A stretch of DNA of 64,000 nt from Bacteroidota bacterium (GCA_947476645.1 CANJRM010000003.1:1-64000); one strand, 5' to 3'; shown: positions 8,988-17,840, numbered from the stretch's first letter. Notes: generated from the sequence alone by a model not told the origin. Made by a program: numbers and translations.

Positions 8988-9428
8988 ATGATTACCAAGA
9001 AATCGAAGTACGCTATTAAGGCGCTTATCTATTTAGCTAAGCAGGAGAAATCGAAACCCGTTTTGATTGAAGAAATTTCTACGGAAGAAAAAATTCCAAA
9101 AAAGTTTCTCGAAGCTATTTTGCTTGAATTGCGCAAAGCAGGAATTCTCGGCAGTAAGAAGGGCAAAGGCGGTGGCTATTATTTACTGAAACCTGCGAGC
9201 GATATAAGCATGGCTGATGTAATGCGGTTGTTTGACGGAGCTATTGCGCTGGTGCCTTGTGTGGCACATAAATATTATGAGCCCTGTGAAGAATGTATTG
9301 ATGAAATCACTTGCCCAATCCGCGAAGTGTTTCGGGTAATAAGAGAGCAAACAGTTGCTACACTCAAAGACAATACTTTTGCTGAACTCTTGCTGAAAGA
9401 AAAAAAACTGAAGCGATACAGGAAATAA
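8988..9428 (+). CDS. Rrf2 family transcriptional regulator
   Basis: The 146-residue protein starts ITKKSKYAIKALIYLAKQE, the classic first helix of Rrf2/IscR/NsrR/CymR regulators, followed by the winged helix (IPKKFLEAILLELRKAGILGSKKGKGGGY). Four cysteines lie in a C-x8-C-x2-C-x5-C arrangement around residues 88-106, where IscR and NsrR hold an Fe-S cluster, so metal- or cluster-based sensing is possible, though the spacing is not the standard one. It is transcribed away from the DUF2490-TauE-YdhS operon with a perfect dyad in between, arguing for control of that operon and of itself. A possible -7 box TATTTTCC lies shortly before the start. Confidence 0.93.
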   Translation: MITKKSKYAIKALIYLAKQEKSKPVLIEEISTEEKIPKKFLEAILLELRKAGILGSKKGKGGGYYLLKPASDISMADVMRLFDGAIALVPCVAHKYYEPCEECIDEITCPIREVFRVIREQTVATLKDNTFAELLLKEKKLKRYRK

Positions 9429-9535
9429 TTTCTGTTTGACTAACCTGTTTTAACTCAACACTTTTTCGTTTCGTAAAAATTCTGATTTTCGCCCCGCTTA
9501 TTTTTACAACTAACTTATAACCAACAATCATTTTT

Positions 9536-10507
9536 ATGGCAAGTCCAATCCGCGATTTTATTACGCATCATTATCGACACTTTAATTCGGCTGCATTGGT
9601 TGATGCCGCTAAAGGATATGAAACACATTTAGCAGAAGGAGGAAAGATGATGATTACTCTGGCAGGTGCTATGAGTACGGCAGAACTCGGAATTTCATTA
9701 GCTGAAATGATTCGTCAGGATAAGGTGCAGATAATTTCGTGCACAGGTGCAAACCTGGAAGAAGATTTGATGAACCTGGTTGCGCATTCGCATTACAAAC
9801 GTGTTCCAAATTATCGTGACCTTTCGCCACAGGAAGAATGGGAATTATTAGAAGGAGGATTCAATCGTGTTACGGATACTTGTATTCCTGAAGAAGAAGC
9901 TTTTCGCAGATTGCAGAAACACATTTATGAATTATGGAAAGATGCAGACACTAAAGGTGAGCGTTATTTGCCTCATGAGTTTATGTATAAAATGATTTTG
10001 AGCGGAGTGCTGCAACAGTATTATGAAATTGACCCGAAGAATAGCTGGATGATTGCAGCCGCAGAAAAAAACCTTCCTATTATTTGTCCGGGTTGGGAAG
10101 ATTCTACGATGGGAAATATTTTTGCTTCTTATTGCATTAAAGGTGAATTAAAAGCAACTACTGTTCGTGGTGGAATTGAATACATGGTTTGGTTGAGCGA
10201 TTGGTATAGAAAAAACAGCGGAGGAAAAGGAGTTGGTTTCTTTCAAATAGGCGGAGGTATTGCGGGTGATTTTCCTATTTGTGTGGTGCCTATGATGTAT
10301 CAGGATTTAGGATGGACTGATGTTCCTTTCTGGAGTTATTTCTGTCAGATTTCTGATTCCACAACTTCTTACGGCTCTTATTCAGGAGCGGTGCCGAATG
10401 AGAAAATTACCTGGGGCAAGTTGGATATCAATACTCCTAAATTTATTGTAGAAAGCGATGCAACGATTGTAGCTCCGCTTATCTTTGCTTACCTTTTGAA
10501 GTGGTAA
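9536..10507 (+). CDS. Deoxyhypusine synthase-like protein lacking the catalytic lysine
   Basis: The 323-residue protein belongs to the deoxyhypusine synthase (DHS) family: AGAMSTAELGISLAEMI and ISCTGANLEEDLMN near the N terminus form the NAD-binding start, and SGAVPNEKITWGKL with ESDATIVAPLIFA closes the fold. Authentic DHS moves the aminobutyl group of spermidine through an imine on a lysine in GGG-x-x-K. Here the motif is GGGIAG (residues 239-244), so the lysine position is Gly244. Bacteria have no eIF5A, and lysine-containing bacterial relatives make homospermidine; this variant should not follow the same chemistry. It stands alone between the Rrf2 gene and a bidirectional terminator. Function unknown. 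Confidence 0.88.
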   Translation: MASPIRDFITHHYRHFNSAALVDAAKGYETHLAEGGKMMITLAGAMSTAELGISLAEMIRQDKVQIISCTGANLEEDLMNLVAHSHYKRVPNYRDLSPQEEWELLEGGFNRVTDTCIPEEEAFRRLQKHIYELWKDADTKGERYLPHEFMYKMILSGVLQQYYEIDPKNSWMIAAAEKNLPIICPGWEDSTMGNIFASYCIKGELKATTVRGGIEYMVWLSDWYRKNSGGKGVGFFQIGGGIAGDFPICVVPMMYQDLGWTDVPFWSYFCQISDSTTSYGSYSGAVPNEKITWGKLDINTPKFIVESDATIVAPLIFAYLLKW

Positions 10508-10513
10508 ATGGTA

Positions 10514-10601
10514 TGTCATCCTGATGCTTCGACGGGCTCAGCATGACAAGTACAGTTTGTCACCTTGAGCTTGTAGAAAGGTCGACAACCTCAGCGTGAC
10601 A
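10514..10601. repeat. Two copies of a dispersed imperfect palindrome (TGTCA...TGACA)
   Basis: The first copy (10514-10548) begins TGTCATCCTGA and ends CTCAGCATGACA; the second (10558-10601) begins TGTCACCTTGAG and ends CTCAGCGTGACA. Both share the core GCTTCGAC / GTCGA. A related core occurs at 32511-32534. Such palindromes with a GAGCTTGTCGAAGC core are common intergenic elements in Bacteroidota genomes. Confidence 0.75.
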
Positions 10602-10610
10602 TAAGTTTAT

Positions 10611-10655
10611 AAAAACAAAAAAGGCTAATCGAAACGATTAGCCTTTTTTGTTTTT
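10611..10655. terminator. Bidirectional rho-independent terminator
   Basis: Perfectly complementary 21-base arms (10611-10631 and 10635-10655) around an AAA loop. The stem core is GGCTAATCG/CGATTAGCC flanked by A-rich and T-rich tracts on both sides. It lies between two convergent genes and can serve both strands. Confidence 0.92.
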
Positions 10656-10668
10656 GGAGTAAGCTGAA

Positions 10669-11352
10669 TTACTGCGCGCTTACTCTTGCAATGTATTTTT
10701 CAATTTCGCGTCCTTCATCGCTGTTAGGATATTTGTCGCGAACTTTTTCGTAGCATTTTTTTGCATCGGCAGGTTTCTTTGCTTTTTCATAAGCTAAACC
10801 TGTTTTGAAAAGGAAATAGGGAGTGAATGTTTCGTTATCAGAATAAGAAGCCGCTTTTTCATAAGCACTTATTCCGTCTTCTGTTTTGCCGAGTTCCATA
10901 GAAGCATCGCCTGTTGCATTTAATTTCAACGCACCAAGAACCTGGTCGCTTGTGCTGAATTTGTTGAGATACTTAACAGCATCATCATACTTTTTCAAAT
11001 TCAAACAACAGATACCTGCATAGTAGTTAGCCAGCTTTCCGGTTTTTGTCCAGCCGAAATCATTTGCTACCGCTGCAAATCCTTTGTATGGATTACCACC
11101 TGTAGTGCGACCGTTCAATGCGAGTTCAAAAGAATCTTTTGCGAAAGCAAATTCAGCCATGTAAACAGCTTTTTGCGCTTTCAGATTTTGAGCCGGCAAG
11201 TATTGAACAAAGAGATATACCACAGCCACGACTACTACGGCAATAGCTCCTGCACCGATGTAAACTTTCTGTTTATTCTCTTCGAAAAAACGCTCCGCTT
11301 TCCCCAAACCTTCCTGAATGTTTTCCCCTAAATTTTCTTTTGCGTCTGCCAT
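10669..11352 (-). CDS. Membrane-anchored TPR protein (YfgM-like)
   Basis: The 227-residue protein has a short charged cytoplasmic start, one membrane helix (residues 31-52, GAGAIAVVVVAVVYLFV), and then periplasmic tetratricopeptide-like repeats: ANYYAGICCLNLKKYDDAVKYL, ASMELGKTEDGISAYEKA, and LFKTGLAYEKAKKPADAKKCYEKV. N-terminal anchor plus TPR_6-type repeats resembles YfgM, a periplasmic partner of the Sec translocon, although the homology is general. It is followed by the bidirectional terminator and lies 40 bases downstream of pdhA on the same strand, so it may be co-transcribed with it. Confidence 0.75.
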   Translation of the reverse strand: MADAKENLGENIQEGLGKAERFFEENKQKVYIGAGAIAVVVVAVVYLFVQYLPAQNLKAQKAVYMAEFAFAKDSFELALNGRTTGGNPYKGFAAVANDFGWTKTGKLANYYAGICCLNLKKYDDAVKYLNKFSTSDQVLGALKLNATGDASMELGKTEDGISAYEKAASYSDNETFTPYFLFKTGLAYEKAKKPADAKKCYEKVRDKYPNSDEGREIEKYIARVSAQ

Positions 11353-11392
11353 ATTATTTTTTAAAAATGAAGTGCGAATATAATCGCTTTGT

Positions 11393-12382
11393 TTATTCAG
11401 TCAAGAAGGGGTAATCTTCCTGCACATAAATGTCTTTGTAAAGTTCGTTAGCGTCAGGATAAGGAGAGTTTTCGGCAAAGGTTACGCAGTCGTCAATTTC
11501 TTTTTCGATGCGCGCTATAATTTCATCTACCTCTTTTTGTGTGGCGTATTTCTTTTTCAGAATAACATCTAATGTGGTTTCAATAGGGTCGAGTTTTTTG
11601 TAAGCTTCTACTTCTTCTTTGGTGCGATACTTTTGCGGGTCGCTCATCGAATGCCCTTTATAACGATAGGTGCACATTTCCAAGAACGTTGGTCCTTCGC
11701 CTTTGCGCGCGCGTTCAGCTGCGCGTTCCACTGCTTCGTGAACGGTTTCGCATTTCATAGCATCTACGCTTTCGCTTGGCATATCATAAGCTTCACCAAG
11801 TGTAGAAATTTTTGTGACGTTTGAAGTTCTTCCTACCGAAGTTCCCATAGCGTAACCATTGTTTTCGCAAACAAAAATCACGGGAAGTTTCCAGGTCATT
11901 GCCATGTTGAATGTTTCGTGCAAAATACCCTGACGGGCTGCACCATCACCGAAATAGCAAATGGTAATATTATCTTTTCCGTTGTATTGGTCGGCAAAGG
12001 CAATGCCTGCACCCAAACCAATTTGTGCGCCTACAATTCCGTGACCGCCAAAGAAACTATGTTCTTTAGAAAAGAAGTGCATAGAGCCGCCTTTGCCTTT
12101 TGTGCAACCTGTAGCTTTACCAAAAAGTTCAGCCATAGCTTCGTTGCAGGTAATTCCTTTTGCAATGCCCAGACCGTGGTCGCGGTAAGCGGTAATCATG
12201 CGGTCGTCTGCGCGCAAAGCACTCATGGTTCCGGCAGCCACCGCTTCCTGACCAATATATAAATGACAGAAGCCGCGAATCTTTTGTTCACCGTATAACA
12301 TGCCCGCGCGTTCTTCGAATCTGCGCAGTTTGAGCATTAGTTCATACCAATATAAATAGGTCTGTTTGGTTATTTTCGCCAT
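11393..12382 (-). CDS. pdhA: Pyruvate dehydrogenase E1 component, alpha subunit
   Basis: A 329-residue alpha subunit of the heterotetrameric ThDP-dependent pyruvate dehydrogenase E1. Seen motifs are LKLRRFEERAGMLYGEQKIRGFCHLYIGQEA at the N terminus (too long a block to be accidental), the phosphorylation-loop-type GHGIVGAQIG, and the ThDP/Mg motif GDGAARQGILHE...CENN. YRYKGHSMSDP matches the conserved loop at the C-terminal end. Partner genes for E1-beta, E2 and E3 are not in the window, which is common in Bacteroidota. It is divergent from recF with only 33 bases in between, so at least one promoter must overlap a coding start. Confidence 0.95.
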   Translation of the reverse strand: MAKITKQTYLYWYELMLKLRRFEERAGMLYGEQKIRGFCHLYIGQEAVAAGTMSALRADDRMITAYRDHGLGIAKGITCNEAMAELFGKATGCTKGKGGSMHFFSKEHSFFGGHGIVGAQIGLGAGIAFADQYNGKDNITICYFGDGAARQGILHETFNMAMTWKLPVIFVCENNGYAMGTSVGRTSNVTKISTLGEAYDMPSESVDAMKCETVHEAVERAAERARKGEGPTFLEMCTYRYKGHSMSDPQKYRTKEEVEAYKKLDPIETTLDVILKKKYATQKEVDEIIARIEKEIDDCVTFAENSPYPDANELYKDIYVQEDYPFLTE

Positions 12383-12415
12383 TCCTTTTTCCTGATTAAT
12401 CTTTCACAATAGTAA

Positions 12416-13513
12416 ATGTTTCTCACCAAAATCACAGTTCTTAATTTCAAAAATCACGAAGAGCTTTCGCTTGATTTTTCGAAGAAGATAAATTGTTTTA
12501 TAGGCAAGAATGGTGTAGGCAAAACCAATATTGTAGATGCCGTTTATTATTTGTGTTTAACTAAAAGCTATTTCAATTCGGTTGACCAGCAGAACATTTT
12601 ATTCGGTAAAGATTTTTTCAGACTGGAAGGAAGATTCAGGTGGCAGAACGAAGCTTTTGAAGTGGTTTACAAATTACCTTCAAACAAACGCAAAGAACTT
12701 TCGGTAAACGGAGTGGTGGTGCCCAAGCTCAGCGACCACATCGGAAATTTCCCCTGTATTATTATTTCGCCTGACGACAGTCAATTGATTTTAGGCAGCA
12801 GCGAAGAGCGCAGGAAATTTTTAGATGGAACTATTTCGCAAATCAATCATGAGTATTTAGAGTGGCTGATTACTTACAACAAAGTATTGGCGCAGCGCAA
12901 TGCTGCGTTAAAACGTTTCGCAGAAACGCGACATACCGATAAGCATCTTTTAGAAACATACGACAGTCAGTTGATTCCGCTTGGCACAAAAATTTATGAA
13001 GCACGCAAAGTGGTCATGCAGAAACTGCAACCGGTGTTTCAGAAGTTTTATAAAGAGATAAGTTTAGAAAGAGAGTTGGTGAGTTTTAGTTATTACTCGC
13101 AATTGAACGACAAACCTTTTAGTGAACTGCTCGAAGGCAGTTTGCACAGAGATGTATTGTTACAGCGCACTGATGTAGGCATTCATAAAGATGATATGGA
13201 GTTCTTTCTCGGCAGTTATAAAATGAAGAAATTCGGTTCGCAGGGGCAGCAAAAGAGTTTTATTATTTCGATGAAGTTTGCGCAGTATGAAATGATTAAG
13301 AACGGAGTTGCTGGTAATAATACAAACACCAAACCTGTTTTGCTCATTGACGACATTTTCGACAAACTCGATAACGACCGCAGTCAGAAACTGATTGAAT
13401 TAATTGCTTCGAATGAATTTGGTCAGGTGTTTTTGACCGATACCGATGATGCACACATCCGCGAAACGCTGAAAGGGAGGGAGGATTTGTTTGAGGTGAT
13501 TAAGGTGGGCTAG
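12416..13513 (+). CDS. recF: DNA replication and repair protein RecF
   Basis: The 365-residue protein has the RecF/SMC-type ATPase layout: start MFLTKITVLNFKNHEELSLDF, Walker A GKNGVGKT at residues 30-37, the long central helical domain, the signature segment GSQGQQKSFI and Walker B LLIDDIFDKLD near the end. RecF loads RecA at gapped DNA through the RecFOR pathway. The usual dnaA/dnaN/gyrB neighbours are absent; in Bacteroidota recF is often located elsewhere. Downstream is a small cysteine-cluster gene 50 bases away. Confidence 0.96.
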   Translation: MFLTKITVLNFKNHEELSLDFSKKINCFIGKNGVGKTNIVDAVYYLCLTKSYFNSVDQQNILFGKDFFRLEGRFRWQNEAFEVVYKLPSNKRKELSVNGVVVPKLSDHIGNFPCIIISPDDSQLILGSSEERRKFLDGTISQINHEYLEWLITYNKVLAQRNAALKRFAETRHTDKHLLETYDSQLIPLGTKIYEARKVVMQKLQPVFQKFYKEISLERELVSFSYYSQLNDKPFSELLEGSLHRDVLLQRTDVGIHKDDMEFFLGSYKMKKFGSQGQQKSFIISMKFAQYEMIKNGVAGNNTNTKPVLLIDDIFDKLDNDRSQKLIELIASNEFGQVFLTDTDDAHIRETLKGREDLFEVIKVG

Positions 13514-13563
13514 GGAAATACAACAGTCAAGGGAAATGATATTTTCGTGCTCTTCAAATTTTT

Positions 13564-14073
13564 ATGAAAACATTCAAGTATACCACGTATCAGCGCAGAG
13601 CCTGGCGCAAAAAGAAAAAGCTTGCTTCGTTTTTGCGCAAGGTAGGTAAGTCAACCACTAAAGGAATTTTGAAACAGGTAGCCGAAGCCGATAAAGCCGC
13701 ATGGAAAGAAGTTTCGTGCCTCGACTGCGCTAACTGCTGCAAGAAGATGACGCCTACTTACACGCGCAAAGACATCAACCGCATAGCGAAGCATTTGAAG
13801 ATGACTTACAAGCAATACTTTGATAAGTATTTGCACATTGATGATAACAAGGACATTGTAAATACTTCTACGCCTTGTCAGTTTTTAGGCAAGGATCATA
13901 AATGCACTATCTACGCTATTCGCCCCGATGACTGCTCGGGCTTTCCGCATTTTGTGCGCAACGATTTTAGATATCAGGCGCGTGAAAAAACTTACGTAAA
14001 CAATCTGGCGCTTTGCCCTGCTACTTTGGTTTTTGTAGAGAAGCTTCAGGAAATAGTGGAGAGAGATAATTAG
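13564..14073 (+). CDS. YkgJ-family cysteine cluster protein
   Basis: A 169-residue protein with the metal-binding cluster CLDCANCCKK near residue 57 and additional cysteines in PCQFLGKDHKCTIYAIRPDDCSGFPHF, the full pattern of the YkgJ/CxxCxxCC (UPF0153) family, thought to bind Zn or an Fe-S cluster. No biochemical role is established. A basic stretch at the N terminus (RRAWRKKKKL) could bind nucleic acid, but that is speculation. It follows recF by 50 bases on the same strand. Confidence 0.88.
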   Translation: MKTFKYTTYQRRAWRKKKKLASFLRKVGKSTTKGILKQVAEADKAAWKEVSCLDCANCCKKMTPTYTRKDINRIAKHLKMTYKQYFDKYLHIDDNKDIVNTSTPCQFLGKDHKCTIYAIRPDDCSGFPHFVRNDFRYQAREKTYVNNLALCPATLVFVEKLQEIVERDN

Positions 14074-14085
14074 ACAAACCAATAC

Positions 14086-14112
14086 GCCCCCTGAGTTTCG
14101 TGGGCTTTTTTT
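14086..14112 (+). terminator. Weak terminator after the YkgJ-type gene
   Basis: GCCC (14086-14089) can pair with GGGC (14102-14105) followed by seven T. The stem is short with a 12-base loop, so this is only a moderate candidate. Confidence 0.4.
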
Positions 14113-14130
14113 GCTACATGCTGTTAAGCA

Positions 14131-14445
14131 GAACTGAACACTTCCAATAATTAACTGAAAACTTCAAATCGAGTACTGGATTTTATAAATTAAGAACTAA
14201 ACACTTCGAATTTAGTACTAACTTTTATAAATCTTAGACTAAACACTTGGAATCGAGTACTGAATTTTATAAATCCAGTACTGAATTCTTTGTATTCAGT
14301 ACTAAACGCTTCGAATCGAGAACTGAATTTTATAAATTAAGAACTAAACACTTGGAATTCAGTAATAACTTTTATAACTTTTAGACTAAACACTTGGAAT
14401 CGAGTCCTTAATTCTTCGTATCGAGTAATGAACACTTCGTATCTT
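14131..14445. repeat. Array of fifteen degenerate 21-bp tandem units
   Basis: Reading from 14131 in steps of exactly 21 bases gives fifteen aligned units with no insertion or deletion. Positions 3-5 are ACT in 12 of 15 units, mostly preceded by GT or GA and followed by RA; the second half alternates between TTCGAA/TTGGAA and TTTATAAA cores. Examples of unit starts are GAACTAAACACTTCGAA (14194) and GTACTGAATTTTATAAA (14257). Stop codons occur throughout and no ORF spans it, so it is not a coding repeat. It fills most of the gap between the cysteine-cluster gene and secDF. Confidence 0.93.
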
Positions 14446-14666
14446 GTTTATTCCTGAATAAAACGAGTGGTTTTGTGGCAGTTTTGTCAGTAAACATCAG
14501 TCATAATATCATTCTGTGTTCTATAACTTGATTTTACACGTTTGCTCTGTGCTTTCAAGAATTCATTCGTTGCCATTAAGCGTTTGTTAGTCTTATCTCC
14601 AATAACATAGAATTCCGCTCATTTCTCTATGGTTTCATAACCGCTTTCATATTCTCTCCATTCTTC
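14446..14666. other. Non-coding stretch between the 21-bp array and the secDF promoter
   Basis: No gene or clear RNA seen. The sequence is pyrimidine-rich and, in a 21-base register, tends to end units in T/C-rich tetramers (for example GTTT, ATTC, TTTC), which might be a decayed continuation of the array. The signal is too weak to count units. Confidence 0.3.
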
Positions 14667-14674
14667 TATATTTG
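14667..14674 (+). promoter_or_regulatory. Probable -7 box of the secDF promoter
   Basis: TATATTTG matches the Bacteroidota TAnnTTTG -7 element exactly and lies 53 bases before the secDF start, leaving a leader of about 45 bases. A -33 element is not obvious. Confidence 0.55.
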
Positions 14675-14727
14675 CGCGCTCTTGCCAAAAAGCAGGGCTT
14701 ATTTTTTAGTAAAAAAACAAATTTCAC

Positions 14728-17700
14728 ATGCAGAATTTAAGAGGCGTAATTAAGGCACTTACTATCATTTTGGTAATTGTTTGTATTTACCAATTGTCGT
14801 ACACCGCGCTTTCGGGTATGGTAGAAAGAAAAGCAGATGCTTATGCTGCGGGAATGGTTACAACCACAGTGCCGTCAGGTTTAACACCAGCACAGGAAGT
14901 GGCTTACCGCGATTCGCTTGATTTGGTAGCGAAACAATACCGCAGAAATTATCTCGATTCAGTTTCTGGTATTCCAGTGGTGAATGTGCCTGGCTTGAAA
15001 GATTTTTTCACTTACAAATTTTGCCGCGACCACTCGCTTTCGCTGGGTCTTGACTTGAAAGGCGGTATGAGTTTGATTATGGAAATTTCGGAAGATGATG
15101 TGCTTCGCAGATTGTCTTACAACAGTCACAATGCGCAATTCAATAAGGCATTGGAAAACGCAAAAGAAAAACAGAAAGATGACCAACGCGATTTCTTAAC
15201 CATTTTCAAAGAAGAATTTGAAAAGCTGAATAAGGATGCGAAACTGGCGGCTGTGTTTGCTTCAATTGAATCTTACCAAGGCAAAATCAATATCAATTCA
15301 TCGAACGATGAAGTGGTTACTGTGTTGCGCAAAGATTTTGATGGTGCTATTCACAATACGTTCAACGTATTGAAAACACGTATTGACCAGTTTGGTGTGG
15401 CTTCGCCAAATATTTCGTTGCAGGAAAACACCGGACGTATTATGTTGGAATTGCCGGGTGTAGATGACCCTGCACGTGTGCGCAAACTTTTGCAACAAAC
15501 TGCGCAGTTAGAGTTTTGGGATACTTACGAAACCAAAGAAGTGTTGAACTACTTAGGCGATGCTAACACTGCGTTACGCGATGCATTAGCTGCTCAAAAA
15601 GAGTTGAAAGATTCTTCTTCAACTACTGCAACTGTTGACTCTTCGGCTAATGAATCAGTTTTGTTTGGCGATTCATCGCTTACATCGGCTAAAGATTCGA
15701 GCGGCAAAACAACAGCTAAAAAAGATACTTCAAACAAAAACTCAAATCCTCTTTGGGAACTCTTGTATCCTAATTTAACGCAGGACGGAAAAGATGCAGG
15801 TGACGGACCAATGGTTGGTCGCGCATTGGGAAAAGACACCGCAAAAATCAATCGCTTGTTAGCGAAGGATATTGTTCGCTCAGTATTGCCACGTAATTTG
15901 AAATTACTTTGGAGTGCTCACTCATTAGTAAAAGACGGAAACGTTTATGGTTTGTATGCTATTCAGCAAAATCCATCAACTCCCGAAGCTCCGCTAGGTG
16001 GTGATGTAATTACGGATGCTTATCAATCGTTTGACCAGTTTGGAACACCAGAAGCAGACATTGCAATGAATGCATTGGGCGCAGCTAAATGGGAGAAGAT
16101 GACAGAAGCCGCAGTAAACGGAAACGTTGGTGGAAAGGTAGTGAAGAAATGTATTGCTATCGTTTTGGATAACCGCGTTTTCTCGGCACCACGTGTGCAA
16201 CAAAAAATTGCCGGTGGTCACTCACAAATTACAGGAATTGAAAACCTCGAAGAGGCGGTTGACTTAGCCAACATTTTAAAGAGCGGTAAACTCGAAGCTA
16301 AAACTGTAGTTATCGAAGAGCAGGTGATAGGACCTTCATTAGGTAAAGAATCTATCCGCGCGGGTTTAATTTCTCTCTTGCTTGGATTCTTATTGGTGTT
16401 CTTGTTCATGGTAATGTATTACAGCAGTTCGGGATTCATTGCAAACATTGCCATGTTCCTCAACTTATTCTTCTTGGTTAGTTATATGGTGGCACATGGT
16501 GCATCGTTCACACTTCCTGCTATGGCTGGTATACTTCTAACGCTAGCAATGGCGGTAGATGCCAACGTAATCATCAATGAGCGTGTGCGCGAAGAGGTGG
16601 CACGTGGTAAAGGTTTGCGCTTGGCGGTTGACGAAGGGTTCAGCCATTCATACAGTGCCATTATTGACGGTAACTTAACTACCATGATTATTGGTATTGC
16701 CTTAACCATTTTCGGAATTGGTGCGGTGCAGGGCTTTGGTTATGTATTGGTTTGGGGATTGATTACTTCCATGTTTACTGCGGTGTTGGTATCGAGAGTA
16801 TTCTTCGATTCTGCTTTTAGCCGCAATTGGAATGTAACTTTCGGAAACAAGTTCACAAACAATTTATTCAAGAACACGAACTTCGATTTCATTGGAAAAC
16901 GGAAACTGACTTACTCTATTTCTACTATCATCTTCCTCGTAAGTTTTGCTTCTATCATTTTCTACGGATTTGACTTAGGAGTAGATTTTAAAGGTGGAAG
17001 AAGTTATGTAATTCAGTTTGATAAAGATGTAACTACCGAAGGCGTTTCTAAATCATTGGAAGCAACATTAGGAACTTCACCGCAAGTGAAAACTTACGGA
17101 AGCAACAATCAGGTTTCGGTTACTACAGCTTTCATGATTGATTCTGCAGGTCCTGTTACTGACAGTATTGTTGAAGCAAGAATTTACGAAGGTGTAAAAC
17201 CTTTGTTTGCCGAGTCACCAACACTCGAAGTTTTCAGAGTGAAGAATGTGAAGAGCTCGGTTAAGATTGAAGCAACTATTGCCGATGATATTCGCAAGAG
17301 TGCGTTGTGGGCAATCTTGTTTAGTTTGGGTGGTGTGTTCTTATACATCTTTGTTCGTTTCAGAAAATGGGAGTATGCAACAGGCGCTATTGTGGCGTTG
17401 ATTCACGATCCGGTTTTGGTGTTGGGTGTGTTCTCGTTGTTCCGCCACATTCTACCGTTCTCTTTAGAAATTGACCAGAACATAGTTGCCGCTGTGCTCA
17501 CCTTGATTGGTTATTCGGTGAATGATACGGTAGTGGTGTTTGACCGTATTCGTGAGTCGGTTGGATTACACCCTACACGCACTTTGACTCAAAACGTAAA
17601 TGATTCTATCAACCAAACATTGAGCAGAACAATTATGACGGTGGTTACGGTGTTCTTAGTAGCACTTATCCTGTTCTTATTTGGAGGAAGCCCAATCAAA

Positions 17701-17808
17701 GGATTTGCCTTTGCGTTGATTATCGGCTTGCTGATAGGAACATACTCTTCTATTTTTGTGGCATCGCCTATTATGGTTGATTTGAGCAACAGAAAGAAGA
17801 AAGCCTAG
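14728..17808 (+). CDS. secDF: Fused protein translocase subunit SecDF
   Basis: The 1026-residue protein joins SecD and SecF, which use the proton gradient to help pull proteins through the SecYEG channel. The SecD part has an N-terminal helix, LGLDLKGGMSLIMEI near residue 106, a large periplasmic region and the membrane block with MAGILLTLAMAVDANVII. A serine-rich low-complexity segment (about residues 290-335) is inserted in the periplasmic part. The SecF part follows from about residue 715, with GVDFKGGRSYVI and GYSVNDTVVVFDRIRE. The fused form is normal in Bacteroidota. It stands alone between its own promoter and a strong terminator; export through Sec precedes type IX secretion of the cargo proteins found elsewhere in the window. 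Confidence 0.97.
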   Translation: MQNLRGVIKALTIILVIVCIYQLSYTALSGMVERKADAYAAGMVTTTVPSGLTPAQEVAYRDSLDLVAKQYRRNYLDSVSGIPVVNVPGLKDFFTYKFCRDHSLSLGLDLKGGMSLIMEISEDDVLRRLSYNSHNAQFNKALENAKEKQKDDQRDFLTIFKEEFEKLNKDAKLAAVFASIESYQGKININSSNDEVVTVLRKDFDGAIHNTFNVLKTRIDQFGVASPNISLQENTGRIMLELPGVDDPARVRKLLQQTAQLEFWDTYETKEVLNYLGDANTALRDALAAQKELKDSSSTTATVDSSANESVLFGDSSLTSAKDSSGKTTAKKDTSNKNSNPLWELLYPNLTQDGKDAGDGPMVGRALGKDTAKINRLLAKDIVRSVLPRNLKLLWSAHSLVKDGNVYGLYAIQQNPSTPEAPLGGDVITDAYQSFDQFGTPEADIAMNALGAAKWEKMTEAAVNGNVGGKVVKKCIAIVLDNRVFSAPRVQQKIAGGHSQITGIENLEEAVDLANILKSGKLEAKTVVIEEQVIGPSLGKESIRAGLISLLLGFLLVFLFMVMYYSSSGFIANIAMFLNLFFLVSYMVAHGASFTLPAMAGILLTLAMAVDANVIINERVREEVARGKGLRLAVDEGFSHSYSAIIDGNLTTMIIGIALTIFGIGAVQGFGYVLVWGLITSMFTAVLVSRVFFDSAFSRNWNVTFGNKFTNNLFKNTNFDFIGKRKLTYSISTIIFLVSFASIIFYGFDLGVDFKGGRSYVIQFDKDVTTEGVSKSLEATLGTSPQVKTYGSNNQVSVTTAFMIDSAGPVTDSIVEARIYEGVKPLFAESPTLEVFRVKNVKSSVKIEATIADDIRKSALWAILFSLGGVFLYIFVRFRKWEYATGAIVALIHDPVLVLGVFSLFRHILPFSLEIDQNIVAAVLTLIGYSVNDTVVVFDRIRESVGLHPTRTLTQNVNDSINQTLSRTIMTVVTVFLVALILFLFGGSPIKGFAFALIIGLLIGTYSSIFVASPIMVDLSNRKKKA

Positions 17809-17840
17809 TTAGATAAAAGACGATAGGTTATAGACAATAG

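Noticed and set aside
14131-14445. CRISPR array
   Set aside because: The units are contiguous without spacers, too degenerate for direct repeats, and no cas gene is near.
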